Source: an uncultured Chthonomonas sp. (GTDB lineage: Bacteria > Armatimonadota > Chthonomonadetes > Chthonomonadales > Chthonomonadaceae). From it: 64,000 bases of DNA. This document shows, one piece after another, positions 16,448 through 25,330 of this stretch; positions within the stretch are counted from its first letter, which is position 1; every line of letters begins with the position of its first letter. The translations under genes were made by a program, and so were the position numbers. The stretch spans positions 1 to 64,000 of the forward strand of contig CAIONQ010000122.1 of assembly GCA_903859705.1 (NCBI GenBank), in the 5' to 3' direction. Below the pieces are notes generated by a model. It saw only the letters and a list, made by a program, of their open reading frames with translations. It made no database searches and was not told the DNA's origin.

Positions 16448-17842
16448 ATGCCCGTAAGTCTGTACAACACGATGTCGCGTAAGAAAGAGGTGTTTGAGCC
16501 TCTCGTCCCCTCCACAGCGCGGCTGTACTGTTGCGGGCCAACCGTTTACAACTACGCCCACATCGGTAACCTTAGAACATATGTATTCGAGGACATCCTG
16601 CACCGCGTCCTGGAGTTTAACGGCTTCAAGGTGATGCACGTTATGAACATCACGGATGTTGGCCATATGACCAGCGATGCCGATGATGGCGACGATAAGA
16701 TGCAGACCGCAGCCCTACGAGAGAACAAATCTCCGTGGGAAATTGCAAAATTTTATGAGGATGCCTTCTTCCTGGATACCAGCCGGCTAAACATTATTAA
16801 GCCACAGGTAACTCCCCGCGCCACCGAACATGTTGTGGAGATGATAGAGCTTATCCAGCGCTTAGAAGCCAACGGGTATACCTATGTAACCACCGAAGGC
16901 GTGTACTTCGATACATCACGGAACGATGATTACGGCAAGCTTGCCCGGCTGCAGCTTGAGAACCAGCGCACCGGCCGCAACGAGGTTGTTGCCGACGAAA
17001 CCAAGCGCAACCCCTCCGATTTTGTGCTTTGGTTCCTTAATAAGCCCACACATATCATGAAGTGGGAAAGCCCATGGGGGCCCGGGTATCCCGGATGGCA
17101 CATAGAGTGCTCGGCGATGTCTATAAAGTATCTCGGCGAAACTTTTGACATTCACTGCGGTGGTGTAGACCATATCCCGGTGCACCACACCAATGAAATT
17201 GCCCAGAGTGAGTGCGCCACCCATGCGCCGTTTGTTAAGTACTGGATGCATGGCGAGTTTCTGCTGATGAACGGTGGTAAGCTCTCCAAATCCAAGCTAA
17301 CACAGCAAACCAACGATCAGCGCCCGAAGATCAGTACGCTTCAAACCATGATAGATGCCGGTTACGATCCGCTGAGCTACCGTTATCTTTGCCTGCAGGC
17401 GCATTATCGCTCCGAACTCAACTTCTCGCTGGAGGCGTTAGATGCCTCCACGGCTGGCTTGCGTAAGGTGTACAGCCTCCGCCCGGAGACGGATCCCCTG
17501 GCTGGCGATGCCGAAGCGTATCAGACGGCCCGACGGCGCGTTCTGGATGCCATGAATGATGATTTAGGAGTGCCGCAGGCTGTTGGCATTCTTAACTCTT
17601 ATGGCAGCTACTCACTCTGGGCAGAGTTTGATGCCGTGGTTGGTATCGATTTTGTGAAGCGTGCAAAGACCACCGATGTGGAGCTTCCTGCCGAAGTTCT
17701 GGAACTAATTGCAAAGCGCAACGAAGCTCGCAAAACCAGGCAGTGGGCCGCTTCCGATGCCCTTCGAGATCAGCTAATTGGCATGGGATACGAAGTGGGG
17801 GATGGCGCACAGGGCACCACCGTAAAGTCCAGGTCGCTTTAA
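16448..17842 (+). CDS. cysS: Cysteine-tRNA ligase
   Basis: 464 aa; GGGAGAGAG precedes ATG 16448. Charges tRNA-Cys with cysteine in the cytoplasm. HIGN at 38-41 is the class I HIGH motif; C29, C221, H246 and E250 fit the catalytic zinc site. The KMSKS loop reads KLSKS at 278-282 and is followed by an unusual KLTQQTNDQRPKISTLQTMI stretch where most CysS enzymes have a short LGN-type continuation, an insertion of about seven residues. Despite this, AHYRSELNFS and the C-terminal domain are intact. The next gene starts 3 bp after its stop, so both are likely co-translated. Confidence 0.95.
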   Translation: MPVSLYNTMSRKKEVFEPLVPSTARLYCCGPTVYNYAHIGNLRTYVFEDILHRVLEFNGFKVMHVMNITDVGHMTSDADDGDDKMQTAALRENKSPWEIAKFYEDAFFLDTSRLNIIKPQVTPRATEHVVEMIELIQRLEANGYTYVTTEGVYFDTSRNDDYGKLARLQLENQRTGRNEVVADETKRNPSDFVLWFLNKPTHIMKWESPWGPGYPGWHIECSAMSIKYLGETFDIHCGGVDHIPVHHTNEIAQSECATHAPFVKYWMHGEFLLMNGGKLSKSKLTQQTNDQRPKISTLQTMIDAGYDPLSYRYLCLQAHYRSELNFSLEALDASTAGLRKVYSLRPETDPLAGDAEAYQTARRRVLDAMNDDLGVPQAVGILNSYGSYSLWAEFDAVVGIDFVKRAKTTDVELPAEVLELIAKRNEARKTRQWAASDALRDQLIGMGYEVGDGAQGTTVKSRSL

Positions 17843-17845
17843 GGC

Positions 17846-18991
17846 ATGAGCGCAGGAGTACCAAAGTTGACAGCAGGAAACGAGTACACAGAACGCCTGA
17901 GTGCGCTGCAATCTAAATTACATACTGAGGGTGCGGGGCTTGCATTACTTGCCGGTACCGACCAGATGCGCTACCTCACTGGCTGGAAAGAGGGCGGCCA
18001 CGAGAGGTTTGTTGGGCTGTTTGTGCCAGCTACAGGTTCACCCGCACTGGTAGTTCCGGCGATGAACGCACCGCAGGCAATGCAAACAGAAGCGGGTATA
18101 CAGACTGTGCTGGGCTGGCACGATGAAACTGGCTGGCATGGCCAGGCCCGCGAGCTGTTTGAAACCTATGCAAGCTGCGATCTTTCTCATGTTCAGGTGG
18201 ATGATGAGCTTCTAAGCGTGCATCTGCTTGGCTTGCAGGGCCTGTTTCCGCAAACGCGGTTTAGCGCCATCGGCACAACGATGTCTCGGCTGCGAGAGAT
18301 CAAAGCACCCGAAGAGCTGGCGAAGATGAAGCGCGCCGCCGACCTTATAGATTCCATTATCGAAGATGCCTTTTTGGAAATGCGTGAAGGCATAACCGAG
18401 CTGGAACTGCAGGGCTGGTTTTATGAGGCATTCAAAAAGCACGGAACGGCCGCCTCGTTTACCCCCACCTGCTGTTTTGGGCCCAACGGGGCTCTTCCGC
18501 ACCATCACACAGGCGATACACGCCTCAAAGCTGGTGATGTATGTGTAATAGATGTGGGCTGCCTTTATGCCCATTATGCTTCTGATATTACACGTACCGT
18601 TGCATTCCAGAGTATTGCCGATCCGCATGCCAATGATATTTATGCGCTGGTATATGCCGCACATATGGCTGCTCGGAAAGCAGCCACGCCAGGCACAAGC
18701 GGGGAGGCTGTAGATGCTGCCTCCCGTAAGGTGATCACAGATGCGGGCTATGGTGAGTTCTTTATGCACCGCACGGGGCATGGCATCGGCATATCTACTC
18801 ATGAGCCACCCTATATAGTTGCGGGAAATGATGAGCCATTACTGCCCGGTATGTGTTTCTCTGTTGAGCCAGGAGTTTATCTGCAGGGTAAATTTGGCGT
18901 ACGCATTGAGAATATTGTTACTATGACCGAGGATGGGGCAGTGTCGCTCAATGCAGAACCCACCTCACACCTCCGGATAGTTGGTAACTAA
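17846..18991 (+). CDS. M24 family Xaa-Pro aminopeptidase
   Basis: 381 aa, starting 3 bp after cysS. N-terminal creatinase-like domain to about residue 145, then the pita-bread metallopeptidase fold. The five metal ligands are visible in VIDVG (Asp), SDITRT (Asp), RTGHGIG (His), SVEPGVY (Glu) and RIENIV (Glu). It probably removes N-terminal residues before proline or cleaves X-Pro dipeptides in the cytoplasm; the exact type (PepP or PepQ) cannot be told from sequence alone. No signal peptide. Confidence 0.93.
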   Translation: MSAGVPKLTAGNEYTERLSALQSKLHTEGAGLALLAGTDQMRYLTGWKEGGHERFVGLFVPATGSPALVVPAMNAPQAMQTEAGIQTVLGWHDETGWHGQARELFETYASCDLSHVQVDDELLSVHLLGLQGLFPQTRFSAIGTTMSRLREIKAPEELAKMKRAADLIDSIIEDAFLEMREGITELELQGWFYEAFKKHGTAASFTPTCCFGPNGALPHHHTGDTRLKAGDVCVIDVGCLYAHYASDITRTVAFQSIADPHANDIYALVYAAHMAARKAATPGTSGEAVDAASRKVITDAGYGEFFMHRTGHGIGISTHEPPYIVAGNDEPLLPGMCFSVEPGVYLQGKFGVRIENIVTMTEDGAVSLNAEPTSHLRIVGN

Positions 18992-19080
18992 CCCGGGATC
19001 GTTCGCTGGCCCTGCCGAATGAGGAACAAATGCACGGGCCACACGTATATTAAAATACGTTTGCCGAGGAGAACCGATGT

Positions 19081-19284
19081 ATGTCTGAAGTAAAGATCAC
19101 AATTATCGATAACGGCCCCATCAAAGTAGAGGGACCTGTAAGCTACCTGGACGAAAACGGCAATCCGATTGCGGTTGAGGCCGGAGATGCAGTTTGGTTG
19201 TGCCGCTGTGGCGCTTCCAAAACCAAGCCTTACTGTGACGGAGCCCACGATAAATGTGGCTTTGCACACAAGATTAGCAGCTAA
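19081..19284 (+). CDS. CDGSH iron-sulfur domain protein
   Basis: 67 aa; GAGGAG lies 10-12 nt before ATG 19081. The motif CRCGASKTKPYCDGAH gives the 3Cys-1His ligand set C41, C43, C52 and H56 of a 2Fe-2S cluster. The protein is a single soluble CDGSH domain without membrane anchor. Bacterial members are redox or Fe-S transfer proteins of unclear partner. It is separated from the peptidase by 89 bp and from rpmE by 161 bp that holds rpmE's own promoter. Confidence 0.93.
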   Translation: MSEVKITIIDNGPIKVEGPVSYLDENGNPIAVEAGDAVWLCRCGASKTKPYCDGAHDKCGFAHKISS

Positions 19285-19330
19285 ATGCCCGTGCTTGAGT
19301 GCATGTTCACAGGCGAAATCTGAATCCAGC

Positions 19331-19348
19331 CAACCCAATCTTGGGTTG
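19331..19348 (+). terminator. Small hairpin between CDGSH gene and rpmE
   Basis: CAACCCA (19331-19337) pairs with TGGGTTG (19342-19348) around a 4-nt loop. No clear T run, so termination is uncertain. Confidence 0.4.
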
Positions 19349-19383
19349 CAAACATAATTTTGTGCCTTAATTGGCCAATCTGT

Positions 19384-19413
19384 TTGCAAAAGGAACTGCG
19401 GCTCGTATATAAT
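19384..19413 (+). promoter_or_regulatory. Sigma-70 type promoter of rpmE
   Basis: TTGCAA (19384-19389), 18-bp spacer, perfect TATAAT (19408-19413). The predicted transcript starts about 25 bp before the rpmE ATG, just upstream of its GAGGAG site. Confidence 0.75.
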
Positions 19414-19445
19414 AGTAGGGCTCAATTGGTGAGAGGAGACTAGTA

Positions 19446-19655
19446 ATGAAGGCCGGTATCCATCCCGATTATAAAGATGTTACGGTAGTGTGCCAGTGCG
19501 GCAACACCTTTAACACACGATCAACCCGCGAATCTGTTCGCGTCGAAATTTGCTCCGCATGCCATCCTTTCTACACTGGCAAGCAGAAGCTTATCGACAC
19601 GGAAGGTCGCGTCGAGAAGTTCATGCAGAAGTACCAGAAGTTCGCCCAGAAGTAA
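19446..19655 (+). CDS. rpmE: 50S ribosomal protein L31
   Basis: 69 aa; GAGGAG precedes ATG 19446. Sequence opens [20 protein letters not shown], typical of L31. C16, C18, C36 and C39 form the zinc-binding set of the C+ form, so no zinc-free paralogue behaviour is expected. Preceded by a strong promoter and followed by a terminator-like hairpin before the DUF1385 gene. The rpmE-DUF1385 order is common in bacteria. Confidence 0.97.
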   Translation: MKAGIHPDYKDVTVVCQCGNTFNTRSTRESVRVEICSACHPFYTGKQKLIDTEGRVEKFMQKYQKFAQK

Positions 19656-19680
19656 TCTTCAGGAACTTCCCTATCGTTTT

Positions 19681-19738
19681 GGCGCATCCTCCCGCAGCCG
19701 GGTCGAACCTGGCAGGCGGTCGATGCGCCTTTATTTTT
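19681..19738 (+). terminator. Terminator after rpmE
   Basis: GGCGCATC (19681-19688) pairs with GATGCGCC (19722-19729), then TTTATTTTTTATT. An internal CCGGGT/ACCTGG stem lies in the loop. The T-rich tail makes this a good intrinsic terminator. Confidence 0.8.
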
Positions 19739-19803
19739 TATTACGTCCGTTCCCAATGGCTCTTTCTCGCACATAATACAGGTGAGTGGAAGGGAGGCAC
19801 ATC

Positions 19804-20874
19804 ATGGCAAAAACATCTGGCAAGGTTTCTGCACCTACCGATGCAATTTCTCAGTATGGCGGGCAGGCAGTGATAGAGGGCGTTATGATGCGTAGCCCGC
19901 GCTACTTCGCCGTTGCCTGCCGCAAACCGGATGGCTCCATTGTTGTTCAACGTGAGGACGTGGATAAGAGCTTTATTGGCAAGTTGAAATGGCTCAACTT
20001 CCCGTTTGCACGCGGAACCCTGGCGCTTATCGATGCCATGGCGCTTGGCATAAAGGCGCTCGCGTTTGCTTCCAATGTTCAAATGCAGGCGATCCCATCC
20101 ACTGGCAACGAAAAGGCGTCTACCGAGCCTGCCCCCGCTGCATCTGGTGTGCCCACTTTGCCGGCATCCGGGAAGATAAACGATGTTGCCATTGGTGGCA
20201 CCATAGTTTTTAGCATCGCTTTCGGCATTGGGCTGTTTGTACTGCTGCCAACTGCCATCACCGGGCTGTTAACGCGATTGCACCTTACCGGGGCGACCAA
20301 CAGGCACGCAGATATGCGCCTGAATGTTGCCGATGGCCTCATTCGTATGGTGATCTTCTTTGCGTATATCTTACTGATATCGCGCATGGAGAACATCCGG
20401 CGCGTATTTATGTATCATGGTGCAGAGCATAAAGCCATCAACACACTGGAGGCTGGCCAGCAGCTCAATCCCGAGAATGCTTTAAAATCGAGCCGCATTC
20501 ATCCGCGCTGCGGCACCAGCTTTATATTTGTTGTGCTGTTAATCAACATTCTGGTTTCGGCAATGCTGCCACGCCCGGCGCTGCTGCCACTGCGATTTCT
20601 GCTGCATCTATCCATTGTTCCGTTGGTGGCTGGCCTTGCTTACGAGGTGATTAAGGCGGCTGGCAAGTACCGATCTCATCCCATGGTAATGGCTGTTTTT
20701 GCACCGGGCATGGCAACCCAGTATCTTACAACGCGGGAGCCAGAGCCCGCTCAGGTAGAGGTAGCGCTTGCAGCGCTTTTATCTGTATTGGAAGCAGAAG
20801 GGCACCTTGCTCCCGATACAGAGGTGAGCGAAGATGCCCCGGAACTGGATGATCCGCCAGCGGCTATTGCGTAG
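19804..20874 (+). CDS. DUF1385 (YqhQ-like) membrane protein
   Basis: 356 aa from ATG 19804; GGGAGG lies 7 nt upstream. Signature segments are YGGQAVIEGVMMRS near the N-terminus, YHGAEHKAINTLE in the middle and HPRCGTSFIFVV before the last helices. About four membrane segments are visible (about 128-152, 177-196, 238-256 and 260-285). The family is widespread next to rpmE and prfA, but its biochemical role is unknown. The 3' end overlaps the convergent esterase gene by 11 bp. Confidence 0.9.
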   Translation: MAKTSGKVSAPTDAISQYGGQAVIEGVMMRSPRYFAVACRKPDGSIVVQREDVDKSFIGKLKWLNFPFARGTLALIDAMALGIKALAFASNVQMQAIPSTGNEKASTEPAPAASGVPTLPASGKINDVAIGGTIVFSIAFGIGLFVLLPTAITGLLTRLHLTGATNRHADMRLNVADGLIRMVIFFAYILLISRMENIRRVFMYHGAEHKAINTLEAGQQLNPENALKSSRIHPRCGTSFIFVVLLINILVSAMLPRPALLPLRFLLHLSIVPLVAGLAYEVIKAAGKYRSHPMVMAVFAPGMATQYLTTREPEPAQVEVALAALLSVLEAEGHLAPDTEVSEDAPELDDPPAAIA

Positions 20875-21850
20875 GAGCAGGTTTTCCAAGATGTGCTACA
20901 AAGAAGTTACGTATATCAAATGAGATGCGTGACGGCGGGGGGATGTGCCCGGAGTCGATCCGTTTTACCTGCTCTGGCCCGGCATGTGCGGCCTCTATCA
21001 GCGCCTGGCTCATCTCCGCCGGAATGATCTCATCGTGGTTTCCCACCACAATCACCAGCGGACGCGGAAGTATTCCGCCCACAAAGTAGATGGGGTCGAT
21101 AACCTCCGCGATGTCCGCTACACGGGCCAGCACTTCTGGCGTAATGGTAACCGCGAATTTCTCTTTTAGCAGTGGATAGCGGTCGATGTGCTTAACGGCA
21201 TTCAGAATGCCGCCTCCCGGAACCGCCAGGAAGAAGCAGGAGATGCGGCTTTCCACACCGCCCAGCACCGAGCCAAGCATGCCGCCCATAGAAACCCCGA
21301 GATATCCAATTTTGTTTCTATCGATATCAGGCCGGCTCTGCAGGTAGTCAACGGCGCGCCTTAAATCCACAACAGTTTGTACCCAGGCATCTCGCAGATT
21401 ATATGTATCTGGCTCCAGCTCCCCCGTTTTGCCTGGCCGCACGCGCTCTCCCTTATACTGGCTATCAATGGATAGGGTGGCATACCCCTGGCTGTTAAGC
21501 ATCTGGCCCACCGCCATGATGTAATCCACATCTTTGTTACCGCCAGAGCCATGCATAAGCAAGACGGCCGGGTATGGACCCTTAAACTTTTTGGGCAGTG
21601 AGAAGATGGCCGTAACGCGCTGATCATGGATGCTATCGTAAGCAAGATGAAAGCGGTTGCCGAAGGCGGTAACTGGGAGCGGCTTTAGCTCCGGGTGTAA
21701 CGGCAGTTTCGCATCGTACGAGTAGTAGGCCTTTCGCAGCGAATCCGCGGATGCGCCGGGCTCCTGCCCGGCATGTGCCGCATGTGGTGAACAGATAGCA
21801 ATGGCCCCCAGCACTATGGTGATGGCAGCGGAGCGGAGACTCCAATTCAT
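20864..21850 (-). CDS. Secreted alpha/beta-hydrolase (esterase/dienelactone hydrolase-like)
   Basis: 328 aa; reverse-strand AAGGGAGA precedes ATG 21850. Signal peptide at residues 1-27 (ending AAHAG). LLMHGSGGNKD is the oxyanion strand, GVSMGG carries the nucleophilic serine, VVGNHDEIIP the acid and SGHIPP the histidine. Similar to acetyl-ester hydrolases that trim plant polysaccharides, which would fit the glycosidase genes in the window; substrate is inference. It is convergent with, and overlaps, the DUF1385 gene. Confidence 0.88.
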   Translation of the reverse strand: MNWSLRSAAITIVLGAIAICSPHAAHAGQEPGASADSLRKAYYSYDAKLPLHPELKPLPVTAFGNRFHLAYDSIHDQRVTAIFSLPKKFKGPYPAVLLMHGSGGNKDVDYIMAVGQMLNSQGYATLSIDSQYKGERVRPGKTGELEPDTYNLRDAWVQTVVDLRRAVDYLQSRPDIDRNKIGYLGVSMGGMLGSVLGGVESRISCFFLAVPGGGILNAVKHIDRYPLLKEKFAVTITPEVLARVADIAEVIDPIYFVGGILPRPLVIVVGNHDEIIPAEMSQALIEAAHAGPEQVKRIDSGHIPPPSRISFDIRNFFVAHLGKPAPTQ

Positions 21851-21992
21851 ATAATCAAATCTCCCTTAAACACGAAATAGGCAGACGGTGCAAAAGGCAC
21901 ATTCCGGCCTGGTAGCTTTCTGCACAGTGCGGTTCAGTTCCTGCGGGCGGCACGAGCACGCTTATCTCTGGTGGAGCGGTGATAGTTGCATC

Positions 21993-22021
21993 TTGTGCCT
22001 ATTGCACCAATTTGCTATGAT
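21993..22021 (+). promoter_or_regulatory. Promoter of the DUF6785-type membrane gene
   Basis: TTGTGC (21993-21998), 17-bp spacer, TATGAT (22016-22021) with an extended minus-10 TGC. A perfect hairpin GCCGCA-aggc-TGCGGC (22091-22106) lies in the leader, 20 bp before the start codon. Confidence 0.55.
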
Positions 22022-22125
22022 ACGAGTATCGGTTCTATTTGCCGTTCCATCGGGCATGTGGTTGGTGGGAACGTCTTCTCTCGTGAGTGCGCCGCAAGGC
22101 TGCGGCAGAGCTGGCAGGGCACTGT

Positions 22126-24090
22126 ATGGATCGACCTCTTGAGGCGAGGATTTCGCTACGGGCTCTGTTTCTGGGCCTACTCCTTGCCGTGCCCAATAGT
22201 TACTGGATCACCGTTGTTGAGGTGCGCTGGTACACTCTGGATGGCACATGCCTGCCTCTGTTTATTACTCCCATCTTTTTCCTGTTCTGGCTGGTTCTTG
22301 GGAATGCTGCACTCCGCAGTGCGTTTGGCGGCAGGTTTCGTGGCCGTTGTTTTAACCAGACGGAACTGCTAACCGTTTATATTGTGCTTGTTATCGGCAC
22401 GGTGCTTGCCGGGCACGATCTGTACCAAAACCTGTTTGGCGCCATTGCGCATGCCGCCTACTATGAAGCGCCAGAAAACCACTGGAAAGCACTTTTCTTT
22501 CCGTTTTTGCCTCAATTCTGGCTGGTAAGCGATCCTACTGCCGTTAAGGCATTCTATCTCGGCAATGTAAACCCGTACGATATTCAGTACTGGGGGCCGT
22601 TTGTGGCGCCGCTGGCGTGGTGGGGCCTGTTTATTACCACGATTATCGCCATGTGCGGCTGCCTCAATATTTTGATTAAGGAGCAGTGGACCTCCAACGA
22701 GCGGCTGGCTTTCCCAATAGTCCAGCTGCCACTTGCCATGACTGCCGAACCCGGAACGGGCACTGCATCTGCCCTGGGAGCATTCTTTCAGAGCAAGTTG
22801 ATGTGGGCCGGTTTTGCTGTGGCTCTCTCAATTGATATGGTTAATGGGCTGCATACAATGTATCCCTCGCTGCCTTACTTATCGATGGTAAAGCAGTACG
22901 ATCTTGGCCAGTTTCTTACGGTGCGGCCGTGGAGCTCAATAAACGACACAAAAATGTCGATGTACCCCTTCGCAATTGGGCTTGCCTTTTTCGTTCCTCT
23001 GGATCTATCGTTCTCTTGCTGGTTCTTCTTTGTGGCCCGTAAACTGTTTCAGGTGTTCGGGGCAGCAGCAGGAATGGATGGCCCGGGAAATGCAGGTTTC
23101 CCCTACTTCCAGCAACAAGCCAGCGGTGCCTGGGTGGCGTGGGGGATTGTGATTGCATGGTCGCTTCGCAAGCAGATTTTACACGCATTTACGGCCGCAT
23201 TCGGAAGGGCAACAGATCCCGGAATAACAGCCCAATTGCAAAAGCAGTACCGAGGGGCGTTTGTGGGCCTGGCTGTTGGAAGCCTGGTGCTAGCCGCCTA
23301 CAGCGCCCGTATTGGGCTAAGTTTTTGGACTGGCTGCCTATTTTTTGGATTGTACTTTCTGCTTGCATTAACCATTACCAGGGTTCGATCTGAGCTGGGA
23401 ACACCGCATGAGATTTACTTTGTGAATCCGCGGTTAATCATGGTAACCTTGTTTGGCACCCGGGCAATTGGTGCACAGGCGTTAACGGCCCTTTCGGTTA
23501 TGTACTGGTTCAACAGAGGATACCGGTGCCACCCGATGCCCAATCAGATTGAAGCCATGAAGATTGGCGATTCAACCCGCATGCGCTCCAGTTCGCTGCT
23601 GTGGCTGCTGGTTATTGCCTTTGCCTGGGGCACCCTGGCCGCCTACTGGGCCAACCTGCATGTAACCTTTGCGGATGGTGCCGCAGCGCGTAACATAGGC
23701 TTCAAGAAGTGGGTAGGTTCAGAGAGTTACGATCAGCTTTCCGGCTGGATGCAAACGCCAACAAAGGTGAATGTTACCCAGCTGCTGTATACTGCATCGG
23801 GCTTTCTGATGGTGATTTTCCTGCGGGTTATGCGGGGCAGTTTTCTGTGGTGGCCATTTCATCCGGCCGGTTACGCACTCAGCGTTTCGTTTGCCATGGA
23901 TTACTTCTGGTTCTGTTTCTTGATCGCATGGCTGGCAAAGCTACTGCTGGTGAGATTTGGTGGGATGCGTGCCTACAATGCTGCCATTCCATTCTTCCTT
24001 GGCCTGGCGTTGGGAGACTATATCGCCGGCTCCATCTGGGCTCTTGTTGGCCCGCTGCTGCATATTACTACATACAAAATCTATATCTGA
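22126..24090 (+). CDS. DUF6785/DUF6784-type polytopic membrane protein
   Basis: 654 aa from ATG 22126; an in-frame ATG at 22087 adds 13 residues without a better ribosome site. About 12-14 membrane helices run through the sequence. The first begins after MDRPLEARISLRALFLGLLL, and large loops contain NQTELLTVYIVLV, GHDLYQNLFG and NERLAFPIVQLPLAM, features of the OPT-like DUF6785 family frequent in Armatimonadota, Planctomycetes and Verrucomicrobia. A transport role is plausible but unproven. A sugar isomerase follows 62 bp later, probably in the same transcript. Confidence 0.83.
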   Translation: MDRPLEARISLRALFLGLLLAVPNSYWITVVEVRWYTLDGTCLPLFITPIFFLFWLVLGNAALRSAFGGRFRGRCFNQTELLTVYIVLVIGTVLAGHDLYQNLFGAIAHAAYYEAPENHWKALFFPFLPQFWLVSDPTAVKAFYLGNVNPYDIQYWGPFVAPLAWWGLFITTIIAMCGCLNILIKEQWTSNERLAFPIVQLPLAMTAEPGTGTASALGAFFQSKLMWAGFAVALSIDMVNGLHTMYPSLPYLSMVKQYDLGQFLTVRPWSSINDTKMSMYPFAIGLAFFVPLDLSFSCWFFFVARKLFQVFGAAAGMDGPGNAGFPYFQQQASGAWVAWGIVIAWSLRKQILHAFTAAFGRATDPGITAQLQKQYRGAFVGLAVGSLVLAAYSARIGLSFWTGCLFFGLYFLLALTITRVRSELGTPHEIYFVNPRLIMVTLFGTRAIGAQALTALSVMYWFNRGYRCHPMPNQIEAMKIGDSTRMRSSSLLWLLVIAFAWGTLAAYWANLHVTFADGAAARNIGFKKWVGSESYDQLSGWMQTPTKVNVTQLLYTASGFLMVIFLRVMRGSFLWWPFHPAGYALSVSFAMDYFWFCFLIAWLAKLLLVRFGGMRAYNAAIPFFLGLALGDYIAGSIWALVGPLLHITTYKIYI

Positions 24091-24152
24091 GCTGTGGCAG
24101 GCAACACTGGCTGCTGCACACAGGCAGGCATAGAAACGAAGGGATCCTATTC

Positions 24153-25040
24153 ATGAGCATGTATCTTGCCATCCGCGATGACATTGTGTTTGCGGCTGGT
24201 TACAAAACACTGGCAGAGGGCCTCAAAGACCTGAATATTCCGGGAATAGAGCTTTTTGTTAAGAAAGATGACACCGTTTCTGCAATTGCTCCCGTGGATG
24301 GCAAAGAGCGCCTGAACATTGCAGACCCGGCGGATGTGGCCGAACTTGCTCGCCAGGCAGCCGAAAACGGCGTAAAGATAGCCGCCCTGTGTATGGGCAA
24401 CAATTTCAACGCCGAAGACAAAGAGTTTGAGATTGCCTGGGCGGTGCGTGCAGTGCGCGCGGCACAGGCACTGGGTGCGCCCGCAGTACGTGTGGATGCC
24501 ATTATGAGCGGCGAGCGTGATTTGCCCCTGGAAGAGCGCCTGCGGCTTGTTGCGGATGCCATTAAGAAAATACTGGCAGCCACAGAGGATAGTGGCGTAG
24601 AGCTTGGCATTGAGAACCATGGCTTCCAGGGTAATGATCCCGTTTTTGTAAAGGCAACGCTGGAGGCAGTGGGCAATCCTCGCCTGGGCCTAACACTCGA
24701 TTCTGGCAACTACTATTGGCGCGGATGGCCGTTGAGCCGTGTCTATGAGATCTTTGAAGAGCTTGCCCCGTTTGTAAAACACACGCATATCAAAAACATA
24801 AAGTATCCACAAGATATCGTCGAAACTCAGCGCGAAGTGGGCTACGAGTATGATAAGTACTGCTGCCCAATCCATGAGGGCGATATCGATCACACCCGTT
24901 ACTTTGCGGCACTCCGCAAGGCAGGGTATGATCGAGACCTGTGCCTCGAAGATGAGTCGCTTGGCAAGTACGACATTGAGCAGCGCAAAGACAACCTGCG
25001 TAAGGCCGCCGAGTTCTTCAAAGCTCAGATAGCTGGCTAA
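24153..25040 (+). CDS. Sugar phosphate isomerase/epimerase (TIM barrel)
   Basis: 295 aa from ATG 24153; a much longer open frame upstream is an out-of-frame shadow of the membrane protein gene. Xylose isomerase-like fold with likely metal ligands in LGIENHG (Glu), TLDSGNYYW (Asp), KHTHIKNI (His) and CLEDESLG (Glu). No signal peptide, so cytoplasmic, unlike the Tat-exported relative at 7553. It follows the putative transporter, suggesting uptake then isomerisation of a sugar or cyclitol. Followed by a terminator-like stem. Confidence 0.9.
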   Translation: MSMYLAIRDDIVFAAGYKTLAEGLKDLNIPGIELFVKKDDTVSAIAPVDGKERLNIADPADVAELARQAAENGVKIAALCMGNNFNAEDKEFEIAWAVRAVRAAQALGAPAVRVDAIMSGERDLPLEERLRLVADAIKKILAATEDSGVELGIENHGFQGNDPVFVKATLEAVGNPRLGLTLDSGNYYWRGWPLSRVYEIFEELAPFVKHTHIKNIKYPQDIVETQREVGYEYDKYCCPIHEGDIDHTRYFAALRKAGYDRDLCLEDESLGKYDIEQRKDNLRKAAEFFKAQIAG

Positions 25041-25056
25041 TCGCACCGTTTGAATA

Positions 25057-25122
25057 GCAAACGCCCACTTCCCCTTGTTCGAGCGCTGCTCGCACCCGGT
25101 GGCAGTGGGCGATTTGTTGTTT
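25057..25122 (+). terminator. Terminator-like hairpin after the isomerase
   Basis: CGCCCACT (25062-25069) pairs with AGTGGGCG (25104-25111), extended by CAAA/TTTG across a bulge, with an inner GAGC/GCTC stem. A T-rich TTTGTTGTTTG tail follows. Confidence 0.65.
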
Positions 25123-25330
25123 GGTGAGCGTAATAGCGGCTCATGCGTATAGAATAAGTGTGATGGCAATGGGCCCGATAACGAGCTCACGTAGGCATGA
25201 TTTCTTGCAAACTCACCCCTTAGAGGGTAGACTGAAGTTCAATTGTGCGATTCATGATCATCGTATTCAAGGCAACCTTGTAACGTTGTATATCGGGCAT
25301 AAATCGGTATTGGCGACATAATCGTCGGCG

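Noticed and set aside
19691-19715. tRNA T-arm-like GGGTCGAACCTGGC
   Set aside because: No acceptor, D or anticodon arms around it; it is the inner stem of the rpmE terminator.
23709-24152. Upstream extension of the isomerase frame to 443 aa
   Set aside because: The extra part is an out-of-frame overlap with the DUF6785-type gene; ATG 24153 has its own ribosome site and the fold starts there.
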